This document shows, piece after piece, positions 23,700-34,129 of a DNA stretch of 64,000 nt (position 1 is the stretch's first letter; each line of letters opens with the position of its first letter). A model generated the notes under the pieces. It ran no database searches, was not told where the DNA came from, and saw nothing but the letters and a program-made list of their open reading frames with translations. The DNA comes from Callipepla californica brunnescens (taxonomy: Eukaryota; Chordata; Aves; Galliformes; Odontophoridae): contig JALIRH010000031.1 of NCBI GenBank assembly GCA_023055505.1, forward strand, positions 1,820,485 through 1,884,484. The letters run 5' to 3'. The position numbers were made by a program, and so were the translations under genes.

Positions 23700-24416
23700 T
23701 GAACTCATGTTTTGTCCAAGTTTTTGGCCATGTTTTTCTGTCTCATAAGACCACAAGTCATTGATACATTGCTATGGAGTACACATGGGGAAGGACCAAA
23801 GATATCAAACAGGCAGGACAGATTGACCAGGAAGTGAAATTTTACAAATAATATTTCTGATTACTCTCTCAGATCTTGTTCAGTGCAGCTGTGCATAGTC
23901 CCAACGTATTAAAACAATTTCTTTTCTTTATGTATCACAATTTAGGACCTTTATATGAAGGTCCTAAATAAATATCTTGTCCCTCACATAAATATTTCCC
24001 ACTACACACATTTCATTTTGGGGGAGATAGCCTTCAGATTTCCTCCCACAGTCTATGACTCTAAGACTGAGTCAGATTTTGTTGGGTTTGAATCAAGTTT
24101 TTCTAGTGGATATTAAACTGAAACAGAAGGAAAATAAAGAACTATCAGATTTGATAAGTGCTCAGATACAGTGCTGTATATTTTCATTCAGCCTCAGCTC
24201 TATGCTATGTAAGTGACAAACACAATTATGCCTGCAGCCTTTTTCATTTGCAAGGCAGTGTCCCCCAATGAGGACTTATTTTGACTTGTTTTACAATAAT
24301 TAGAAAGATCATTCATTTTACAACAGATAAGGTTGCAGCAGTAGGCAATGTACTCCTTGATCTGAGAGAATTCCCTCTGAGGTTTTGATATCTATGTCCC
24401 TTGGTAGATGACTTCA
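23700..24416. other. Spacer between two same-family LTRs, no retroviral coding
   Basis: About 720 bp between copies A and B. On the minus strand the sequence next to copy B starts TGAAGTCATCTACC, which does not look like a tRNA primer binding site, and there is no gag, pol or env-like frame. I therefore read it as host DNA and not as the inside of a provirus. It contains the hairpin at 23940-23969. Confidence 0.6.
23940..23969. repeat. Perfect hairpin: 12-bp stem, 6-nt loop
   Basis: ATTTAGGACCTT at 23940-23951 is the exact reverse complement of AAGGTCCTAAAT at 23958-23969, with loop TATATG. I see no terminator-like or miRNA-length arms, because the stem stops after 12 bp. Confidence 0.95.
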
Positions 24417-24974
24417 TGTCAGTGGTTTATGGGCTGGTTCAGCCCAGTTCCATGATGATTGGGATGGGGGGATCCAGTGACCCACAGCCTGGGAAAGGGG
24501 AAGGAGGAAAGGGAAAAAGGAAAAGGGTAACAGACCTAAAAAAACAGCAGCAACAGTCTGAGGAGGAAAAATAATTTACTAAGTAAGACATCAGAATGCA
24601 AAATAATACAATCTACTACAATACAATTGGAACTGAAGCTAATAAATAAAATGAGAGAGGGAGAGAGTCCAAAAACTGAAGGCCTTACACTTCCACTGAA
24701 GACAAGATGGCTAGGAAGCACCTTCATCTGGGTAGATCCAAGAGGGAGGAAGACCGTGTATTATGACACGCAAACAGTTTTTATCTTTCCCTCTGAGTAG
24801 AAAATAGAAAAACACAAAGCAGTGCGAAGTCCTCTGGGGTACATAGTTCTTCTCTTCTGAGACAGGTATACCCAGAATTATTGATGATCCACAAAGCTGA
24901 AGCATTAACTCTTTAACTCCCAATGTACTACGTGATGCTAAGATACCAATAACAAAAATCATAATACCATGACA
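24417..24974 (-). mobile_element. Solo LTR of the TGTCATGG family, antisense, copy B, with 5-bp duplication CTTCA
   Basis: A complete 558-bp element: plus strand TGTCAGTGG...CCATGACA, so the sense strand runs TGTCATGG...CCACTGACA with TG...CA ends. Identical CTTCA flanks it at 24412-24416 and 24975-24979. Direct 5-bp flanks with TG/CA ends are the mark of LTR-retrovirus integration, and their presence on both sides of one LTR marks a solo LTR. Internal blocks match copies A, C and D. I see no open retroviral gene. The family is unnamed here. The 5-bp duplication would fit an ERVL- or ERV1-like integrase. Confidence 0.85.
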
Positions 24975-24979
24975 CTTCA

Positions 24980-26644
24980 CAGGTTATATTTTCAGGTTCA
25001 TCTAATGGTACCATAGTAGAGCTCTGCTGCTCATGTCCCACTGTCCTCTGGATAGCTGCATAATCTGTTCTTCATTGCTGCTTTGATTTTGGAAACATGA
25101 ATTTATATTTTATATTTTACTCATATTCAAGTGAAACCGGTTTTTATAAGGGTAAAAATAATTTTATTATCAGTTCCATGATTCTTAGTTAAAGACAGTA
25201 AAAAGGCAAGAAAATTCTTAATTTCATTATGACTGAAACTATCCTGGAAGATCTGTATCTCAATAACAAAGAGGCTGAAGGATTTAGTTGCCCAGGCTAG
25301 TCACTCTGTCCTACTACATATTCAGAAAAGGCAAAAGGGTTGCTGTAACAATCCAGGGTGATTTGCTTGTGGTGGGAAGTTCACCAATAAAATTAAAAGA
25401 CACTGATGTGTCTCAATACTCTTCATTCAGATCCAGTTCTGGTCCATCTCTGGTTCTTTCATTGCTCTTGAAAGAATACTTAAAGCAGATACAGATCTTG
25501 CTGCAAAATTTAAAAAGAGCACTTTGTGGTCAGGTAATGAATCTCGTTCCCTTTTTTATTTTGACTGAAATTATTTTCACAAGATTTTTAGGGCTCTTCT
25601 GGATTTCTGTTGGAAATTACAGTACTTAGGTTTTCTGTCAAAAATTAGTAGTACCACATGTGGTCTTGTTTCATGCCATTTTCCTGTTAATTTCTTTGAT
25701 ATCTTGTTATCCTAATAAAAACACCTTGAAAATGCCACTACTGACAGTACACAAGACACAATTGTTTAACTTTTAAGAGTAATTTCTCAATGTTATGACA
25801 AGGTTTTATGGTTGCTCTGAAAGAAATACTTTTTGTTTCCATGGAAACTACAACAGATACAAAGAACACAATAACAGCTTCAAAACACCCATTTTTAATG
25901 TAAGCGCCACTATGACTTATGCACTTTTGCCAGCAATGAACAAGAGTCTTTATGTTGCACTTGTAAAAATTTGTACCAACAGAGATGACCCACTGCTGAA
26001 AGGCACCACTAAACACCTCACTGTGCTCACATCCACAGTTTGCTTTCTTTAAGTATTAGGCAAGCACTGACGAACGTCAATTGGTGCAATTATTTCCACT
26101 TGGAGGAATTCACTGGCACGCCTTTGATTCAGACTGCACTTCCATGTCAGACTTCCCCTCTACGGCCACCTATTTCACAGCAAAAAAGTATAACAGTATT
26201 TTGTCAGGAATTTTCAACCTCTACTTCCATCCCATGACATCTGCCTCTGACATTGTAAGCCAACAAAATAAGAGATATTACTTTTAGAGCAACTCTCATA
26301 ATTCCTACTGAGAAGAATACCCTTGTAGTAGTATCATGATTTACTGGGGTGAGTATGTGTTCTCTAGCAAGCTTTGACTGAAAAAGCACTTACTTTTTCT
26401 GTTATACACTAACATATGGATCTGGTCATGTAATCTTTTAAAGCTGAAATTTGCTATATTTTGTCCTTTTATTTAATTTAAGGGTTTCATATATTTTAGG
26501 AATTTTAGCATGCCTTTCCAAAAATTTATGAATAACTGAAAATGCAGAACATAAATCCAAAAGATTGTGGGGCAAAATAATGTCTGCAGAGAGACTTAAT
26601 TTCTCTTCCTTAGAGAGGAATTCACCCTTCTGAACTGAAAATCA
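24980..26644. other. Unique-looking DNA, no gene seen
   Basis: Two overlapping opposite-strand frames near 25.74-26.05 kb and a 113-codon frame at 25288-25629 have no recognisable motif. No transposon identified. Confidence 0.5.
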
Positions 26645-27378
26645 ATGAATCATAGAATGGTTTAGGGTGGAAGGTACCTTTAAGATCATCTAGTTCCAAT
26701 CCCCCTGCCATAGGCAAAGAGAATCCCTCTAAACCAAGTTACACAAAGCCCCATCCAGCCTGGCCTTGAATGCTTCCAAGGAGGGGCATTCACAATCTCA
26801 CTAGGCAGCCTGCTATAGTGTCTCACCACCCTCACAATAAAGAAGTTTCTTCCTACTATCTAATCTAAATCTACCCTCTTTCATTTCAAAACAATTTCCC
26901 CTCATCCTGTCACTATCTGCCTTTCTAATAACTCCTTTCCCAGCTTTCCTGTAGCCCCTCCCCCCCCCCCCCCCTCCCCGTTCAGGTACTGGAAGGCTGC
27001 TATAAGGTCCTTCTAAAGCCTTTACTTCTCTAGGCTGAACAGCCCCAGCTCTCTTGGACTGTCCTTGTAGGGGAGCTGCTCCATCCCTATGATCATCTTC
27101 ATGGCCCCCCCTCTGGACCTGCTTCCACAACTTGATGTTATTCTTGTGTTGGGAGCTCCAGAATGGACTTAATACTCTCATGAGAGCAGAGCAGAGGGGC
27201 AGAATAACCTCCCTTGACCTGCTGATCATGATTCTGTTGATGTAACCCAGGATAAGGTTGTCTTTCTGGGCTACAAGTGCACTCTGACAGCTCATGTTGA
27301 GTCTTTCATCAACCTACTTCTCAGAGCTGCTCTCAAGTAATTCTCTGCCCAACCTGTACCTGTGCTTGGAATTATAAA
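26645..27378 (-). mobile_element. CR1 LINE 3' portion, antisense
   Basis: The plus strand opens with GAATCATAGAATGGTTTAGG, the reverse complement of the CR1 3' octamer and terminal block. It goes on through CCCCATCCAGCCTGGCCTTG, AGAAGTTTCTTCCTAC, a CAGCCCCAGCTCTCTTGG stretch and a TTCTTGTGTTGGGAGCTCCA block, back towards motif-C-proximal sequence at about 27290. On the minus strand a 160-codon frame (27295-26813) reads parts of the C-terminal RT region. A 15-base C run interrupts it at 26960-26974. The 5' truncation is at about 27378. Confidence 0.9.
26955..26979 (+). repeat. Poly-C tract inside CR1 (15 uninterrupted C)
   Basis: Fifteen consecutive C at 26960-26974, flanked by further CCCC runs each separated by one T. 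The surrounding CR1 normally has only a few C here, so the run grew after insertion, or is a sequencing length error. Confidence 0.9.
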
Positions 27379-27587
27379 ATGACTTTTGATGTCTCCCATA
27401 TCTCATTGGTCCTCTCATGGCTTCTTGCTCTTTGTCTAAACTCGTGTGCTTTGTTATCAACATAATACCAGACTAACTTACCACTTTCATCACTGCTCTA
27501 TCAAGACAGATGGTCATGTCTCAAAATGCAACCCCCAATTAATACTATTGTGGCCAGCAGGGTCCTCCCTGCTCTGCCTTCCTGATA

Positions 27588-28062
27588 CCCCAACTGTTGT
27601 ATTGTATCCAGGTCTGAAGTCCCCAGCATAAGAACAGCATAAAGTTTGTTTAAGCAGGTCTAAAAGAAGTCTCAAAAATGATCAGAAGGCTGGAGTACCT
27701 CAACTATGAGATGGGCTAAAGGATCTGGGCTTCTTAAGCCTGGAGACTGAAGTCACTGAAACCTCACTGTGGCCTTCCCCTATATAAAGGGAGCTTATAA
27801 ACAAGATAGGAATCAACTTCTTGCATGTTTTAATAGTGATAGAACTAAGGGGATCAACTTTAAACTAAATAGGGAAGATTTAGGCTGAAGCTTAGTAGGA
27901 AATTTTTTATTTAGAGTAGTGAGGAACTGGACCAAGTTGTCCATCCCTGGAGGCTATCAAGGCCAGGTTGGATGGGGCTTTGAGCAACCTGTCCTGCTAT
28001 GTGATAACCCTTCCTATGGGGATGGAAACAAGTAACTCTATGATTCTATTATTCCATAATTA
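27588..28062 (+). mobile_element. CR1 LINE 3' portion
   Basis: Sense CR1 beginning near AGGTCTGAAGTCCCCAGCAT. It continues through AAAATGATCAGAAGGCTGGA, a TATAAAGGGAGCTTATAAAC block, AATAGTGATAGAACTAAGGG, CCATCCCTGGAGGCTATCAA and GGATGGGGCTTTGAGCAACC, to the octamers ACTCTATGATTCTATTATTC at 28034-28055. Coding is broken. With the CR1 at 26645-27378 it forms an arrangement in which the 5'-truncated sides face each other across about 210 bp. Confidence 0.9.
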
Positions 28063-30286
28063 TGTAAGTGACAAGAAGATGATATGAATGGGGCATATTT
28101 TGTATACAAAACTGTAGAAAAATCCTTATTTTGTTTTAAGAGAAATGCAAAGAAATTGGAGCTCCTCTTGTTCATTTTGGTACTGTGGCCTTTGGGAGCG
28201 TTACACTGTCAAGTCTGCCATTTGAATCAGCTAAGAATGCTCAGAAAAATGAGCCAACTGTTACACTTCACTTGTGCTGTTTTGCTGCTAGACCTGTTGA
28301 CATATGTCATTAGTACAACAAAAGGAAGAGATCTTTACTGAAGTCAAGAGCTGCAGACTAAGGTGCTTACAAGAAATGGGGATGCTAAATCAAGTACATC
28401 TGTATTTCTAACAATGACAACATTTTTAGACACAGACAAGAGATGTAAGGGCAAGAGAAGTAGATGTCCTCTAGCTCTGGATCTTGTAGTTCTTGAACAT
28501 TTCCTTCACACAGAATGTCATAGTGCTGTTGAACAAGAGCTGATGTACCTCTGAATTCTTTCATTTCTTCTTGTGGCCAGAGATCTTCCTCACATGTACT
28601 TGTTATAAGTGTTTACAAGATATTACTAAAAAGCATTCAAAGCCTACTTTTACTGCTTAGACAGCTGCATCTGATTCTCTTGACTTTTTTTACAGCATAA
28701 GAGATCTGTATCAAATGAACAGTTGTCCCATTGTCCATTTGGCTTTTAGTCATAAGAAATGTTCTATTTCTTGGAAGCGAGGCTATGTATTTGATTGGTT
28801 TGTATGACAGCAACTTATTTTGCCAGTGAGAATTGTATTGGTTACTGACAAACACTGGCAATGTGCTTGAGATGATACCAGGTAAATAAAGATGTAATGC
28901 TGCATAGGCAATCTTGCAGAAGATACATGTGAAATATTGGTGTGAGAGAGTTGGGCTATCTAGGAAAAAAATAAAAATAAAAATAAAAATAAAAATAAAA
29001 ATAAAAATAAAAATAAAAATAAAAATAAAAATAAAAATAAAAATAAAATAAAGAGTTCAAGAAAAATATTAAGGAAGACAGATCTTTCATTTAATTGTGG
29101 GAAAGGGATGTTGCATACAGGGAGGAATTGTAAGTAGCTCAAAGGATGGTAATCGAATTGGGAAATCTGACATTTTTTTTTCTTTCTGAATAGATTTAGA
29201 GGCACTGAAGGGAGTGGGTCCAATGGGCTGACATGAGGATGCTTTGTTTCTCCAGGACAGAGAAATCAGAGGAGCTAGATAGAAACACTGTTAATTAATA
29301 GCAAAAGGAGAACAAAATTAATTCATGGACATTGTGAGAAAAGACTGTAACTGAAAAACATTTTAAGGGAATTCCAGACCTGGTGGCATATAGTCAGTTT
29401 CACTTGTGACCTCACTAACAATAAGGCCACAGCTCTTGTTTTAATGATACATAATGTTTTGGTATATAACAAATACCTAATCACTGCAGTAGGATTAAGT
29501 GACAATGGGACTATACTCTCCATAAAGAGTGTGGGCCCAACAAAACAGAAAAAAAATGATGAACTGTTTATGTTAATGCATGCCTTTTATGGGAACAACA
29601 AGGATTTATTTGTGAGAGCAATACCATCAAAGTCCAAAACATTTGTCATGACACTGAACAAAGTATCTGTTATTTTGACAGATGAAAGCCCTGAAATTGT
29701 ACTTGGTCATGTTGGAAAGGGATGTTTGTATGAGAATTCTTAGTAATCTTACATTTATAGACAACATTACTGTAGGTGAAAGTAAATATTTGTGTTCATA
29801 ACTTTACTAAAATCAGAAGTGATTTTACAGTTACGCTTTATGAGTTCTAACCACTCACATCATATCAGCTGTTACAATCTAATTATACATTGAGTCAAGA
29901 TTTATGACCTACCTGTGCTGCATTGAATCTTAACATTAGTAAAGAATCTTCTACAACATGATGACTTGTGCCAGCTGCTTAGAATGCATCCAAAACAATG
30001 AACACAAGCCTCCAGTCACCATTTCACACGTAACAGAAGAGATATATATACTGGAAAGAGTGAAATATGGAGAACAACACTAGTGGAAAACTCTTCTGTG
30101 ATGGTTTCTAACAGTAAAAAAAGGACCTCCTCAGTGTTTAGATATAAACCACTGAACAAGTCTGGGTTTACAGGTGGATTCAGCTACAACTAAACTCTTC
30201 TGAGAAGCAGTTTAGAAAGGAAAGGAGTTCACTCTGAACCTTGTGACTCAATGGAAGAGTTTCCTTGGTGATTGTGTTTACGATAC
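28063..30286. other. Unique-looking DNA, no gene seen
   Basis: Several short frames (for example 28084-28341 and 29444-29743 on the plus strand) have no recognised domain, start context or splice pattern. The (TAAAAA)n tract is listed separately. Confidence 0.5.
28964..29053 (+). repeat. (AAAAAT)n hexanucleotide microsatellite, ~90 bp
   Basis: About fourteen near-perfect AAAAAT units in a row, with a broken unit at the right end. On the minus strand it produces a phenylalanine-leucine repeat frame that is an artefact. Confidence 0.97.
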
Positions 30287-30816
30287 TGTCATGGTTTTAT
30301 GATTTTCCTCATAGGTATTCCATATCATAGCATCATGTACTGCATTGGCAATTGAAGAGTTAATGCTCTAGTTCTGTGGGTCATGTATAGTTCTAGGTAT
30401 ACCTGTCTCAGAAGAGAACTACATGCCATTCGCTCTTACTTGCTTCTTCCCATTGGTGCTGCTCTTCATCCCTCAGTGGTCCTACCTGCTGTCTCCCCAA
30501 TCATCTAGACAGCTGCAAAACAAGTCTCTTGACCTTAGATCTTGTTTTCTAGCTCAAGATCACTTCTTCTAATGTAGTCCTCTACTTTCCTTTCTTCCTT
30601 TCCACATAATCCTCTGCAGGTGCTCCCTAGTCATCTCACCTTCAGTGTTAGCATAAGGCCTTCAGTTTTTGGACTCTCTCCCTCTCTCATTTTATTTGAT
30701 TTATTAGCTTAAATTCCAATTATATTGTATTAGATTGGATTATTTTGCATTCTGATATCTTATTTAATAAGTTAGCTTTCCTTTTCAGATCATTGCTGCT
30801 GTTTTATTTTCAGGTC
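30287..30816 (+). mobile_element. LTR of the TGTCATGG family, sense, copy C, 3'-truncated
   Basis: Starts TGTCATGGTTTTATGATTTT and follows the order of copies A and B read on the opposite strand: GAGTTAATGCTCTAG, TATACCTGTCTCAGAAGAGA, AAGGCCTTCAGTTTTTGGAC, CATTTTATTTGATTTATTAG, and TTCAGATCATTGCTGCTGTT. Similarity stops at about 30816 inside the block that precedes the A/G-rich (T/C-rich here) terminal section, so the last ~80 bp are missing. Confidence 0.8.
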
Positions 30817-31207
30817 CATCTGGTACTGTCTTAGAAATAGTAACCAGCAGGACCAGTTACTTGTAATGCTGACTATAAACAAGGCCGTTAAACTCCATTC
30901 CACTGTTAAATGTCATTTTCATGCTGTGTTATATTCTTAAGCACACACAGTTTGTATTAAGGAACACAAGTTTAAGTGATAACAAAAATTAAAATTAAAT
31001 ATATGGATTTTATCATTCTTGAGTTGAAGAGAATAAAGAAAGAAGGACAACAAAACTAGGATGTTGTAACACCTATGCAAAAAGCACATATTTATAGCTT
31101 ACTGAATGTACCTTTTTTTGCAAAACATTTTTTAAAATTTACTGTATTTCTGAGTAGTATGGCTGTATATTAAAATTGGTCTGTGTGCAAGCCCAAATAC
31201 TTACATT

Positions 31208-31268
<61 letters not shown>

Positions 31269-33684
31269 GTCTGATGATCATATTTGAAGCATTAATTGAA
31301 AGAGTATTTATCGTCAAGGATATCACAATGCATTTCTGACAAATATTTTTTTCTTTTATCACATCCAAAGAAATGTGTATTCAGTCTAAGTAGTTTAATG
31401 TTCCGACATATATTTCTTGATTTTATAGTTTTATTTTGGTTATCTTGAAGAGCAATGTTTTTCTTGCTTGAAGAAAATTGTTTTATGGGTATTATAACAA
31501 TTAACATCCTTATCAATTGCTACTAAAACTCACTGCTAATGTACTTCTTATTGCTGTTTCATGAAAGTAATGGCACATCCTTAACATAATAAAAAAATAT
31601 TGAGTACAATTCTGTTAAAATCATGTTTGTTTGTGTGATTGCATTTAACACTGACCAACATGTGGCACTTTTCTGACTAATTTCATCTCCATAATGCATT
31701 TCCAGAAGGAACCTATGGCAAACTTATAGCTCATTAGATTGTTCTTGAAAATCCAGAATATATGTGAGATTTATATTGATGCGATTCTTCAAAATGCAGA
31801 TACAATGTGATCCCTTCCAGAGGGGGATTGCATTATGAAAAATCAGTAGTAACCTGCTGCAGTTCTTGGCATAACCTAGAATTTCTTGTTGAGAGATGCT
31901 ATCAATGTGGATAAATTCAGTAAAGGAAAATAAAACAAACTTCAAAAGGTATATATATTTATTTGTTGTGAGTGATGTCTTCCAACTCTTGGTTTCTTTA
32001 TCAAGAGTAACATTCTTTAAGTTTTTTGAATTTGGACATACATCTTAATTTGAAATCATCTGTGAATAATTAAGATATTGTTAAATGAGGGCAAGAAACT
32101 CCCGGCAATTAAAACTGTGTAGCTCTGTGGAATAATGTGTTATGAATAGGCATGTGCATAATATGAAGACAGAAGAACAAAATTTATTGGCAGTCTAGAC
32201 TTAGAAGATAGCTGACAGGAGACCTGTAATTCTACAACGATTAATAACATTTCCAAGAAAATGAGGACTAATCCAGCAGATCAAGATCTGTAAATGTGTA
32301 ACAGCACCTAGAGAATTTTTGGGGTGGTGACTGATAAAAGAGTGTTCATATAAATCAGTAAAATCAGTACCAAATATTTATTTGAAAGTCTGTTTATCTT
32401 TAAAAATATATATATTGGTAGACAGTAGCTAACAATTCTTGAGAAAGCTGTGCAGTTTAATTTACAGAAAGACTGTTCAACAGGCAGAAAAAAGGTGTCA
32501 TTAATTAAATTAAAAAGCAGGCTTGAAATAAAGTGTAAATTTGAAATAATACTTCATAAAGTACTATACTTCAAGTCCACATTTAGTCTCCTGATTTGAA
32601 CTTCCTCCATTCCAGTTATAAATCCTTCAATCACAAATCATCTTCCACAGAATAACTTTTTTGGATACTTTATACACAAATATAAGAATTTTCTGTGAAT
32701 ATTCAGATACCTTGAAAACTCCTTTCTTGCCCTTCAACACATAAAAGAAATGGAACAAAGACATATTCACAAAAGCTAAAGAAAACACTTTGAATGTTGA
32801 CTAATAGCTGTAATAGCTACTTTATTATTCAGAGAGAGTTATAGAGAATGAAGGTATTTTATGGTTGGCAAAGCAAAAGAAAGTACAGAGTACCTCTGAA
32901 GCAAAACCAGACAAAACAATAATAGAAATCATAAAAGATCTAAATAATGTAGGATGAAGTATATTGCAAACATTGCTGTGACAATGCTATGACTCTGAGT
33001 GATAAATATTAGGGCTTGAATTGCTCTGAGTTTCACTGTGATCACAAATATTTCTTAATTATATCTGGAATACAGCCTGTAAACTCAAGCAACTAAGTTA
33101 GCAGTGTAGTTTAAGGGATTCTAAGAGCAGAGTTGATCTTCTTGATAACCTCTACAAACCCAGCTGCTTTAAAGGCCCTGTCACGCAATCATTTAAGTTA
33201 CAATGATTATGGTGGATATTCTTTTGCTCTGAGAGCAGAGGTCACATTGACATTTTGTGCTGAAGTTGGTTAAGATTGAGAAATGGAGGCAGCTTCTTGA
33301 TGTGTTCCAGCTAGAAACACGGAACACCTGTTAAAACTTCAATATGTAGCCTTACTGTCCACTTGCAGGAAAGTGATGATTTTCAGATCTCTCCTGTCAC
33401 AAAATCACCTATCTTCTTTTTCATCCTTTATATTTCAAAAACTGGCATGTCCTCGCTGAAAATAATAAAATCAAATGAAAATCATCTGCATGTAAACCCT
33501 GTCTGTAAATAAGTGTTATCCTATCTGTAAATAAGTGTTTGTCTTCATCTGTTTTAGTAAGCCAAGAATTTTCATACATTCTATTACAGTATGAAATAGA
33601 ACACACAGAGAACTGAGATTAAATAAAAGAAGATTGAGTACATGAAGATTATGTAAAATTAAGTATCTTTTTGTATTTGATTCT
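30817..33684. other. Unique-looking AT-rich DNA, no gene seen
   Basis: About 2.9 kb with one long TG microsatellite and no recognised transposon or exon. Confidence 0.55.
31212..31264 (+). repeat. (TG)n microsatellite, 53 bp
   Basis: An uninterrupted TG dinucleotide run of about 26 units. It is likely polymorphic. Confidence 0.97.
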
Positions 33685-34129
33685 TGTCATGGTTTTATCT
33701 CAGGATCTATGTTCATGACAGGGAGACAATGGACCCACAGGCCCACTGGACCTAAAAATGATAAAAGGGAACGAAACAGAAAATGAAACAACAGTAGCTA
33801 TACTATATGGAAGAAAATAAACTTAGTTTACTAATTATAATAGTGAAAATAGTAGTTAACTGGGATTGAAGATAACAAAATAAATAAATCAGTGCTTTTC
33901 CTAAAAACTGAGGTTCTTAGTCTTATCTGCCAGGGAGCAAAGAGTGAGTCTCATGACTTCAGTCATTTTTATCTTACCCTTTACCCAGGAGAAGAAAATG
34001 AAAAAGCAAAGTCTTCTGGGAATTGTATTTCATTCTTCTTTTTCATAACTGGAGTTGCAGCATTAACTCTTTAACTCAGAATGCACTTTATGATGTTATG
34101 ATGTGGAATACCAATGATAAGCCATGACA
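33685..34129 (-). mobile_element. LTR related to the TGTCATGG family, antisense, copy D (445 bp)
   Basis: The plus strand runs TGTCATGGTTTTATCTC...GATAAGCCATGACA, so the ends are an 8-bp perfect inverted pair (TGTCATGG/CCATGACA). Blocks shared with copies A and B are AGCATTAACTCTTTAACTC, GATGTTATGATGTGGAATAC, CAAAGTCTTCTGGGAATTG and CATTTTTATCTTACCCTTT. The left half is shorter than in copies A and B. Possible flanks ATTCT and ATTAC match at only three of five bases, so the target-site duplication is not convincing. Confidence 0.72.

Noticed and set aside
23132..24974. A compact provirus with two LTRs
   Set aside because: The right LTR has its own perfect 5-bp flanks, the spacer has no primer binding site or coding, and the outer flanks do not match.
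28084..28341. 85-codon frame with a hydrophobic stretch and a CQVC motif
   Set aside because: It starts just after a CR1 tail and has no homology I recognise; the hydrophobic stretch alone does not support a signal-peptide gene.
28960..29223. Minus-strand frame with a phenylalanine-leucine repeat resembling a membrane segment
   Set aside because: It is the (AAAAAT)n tract read in reverse.
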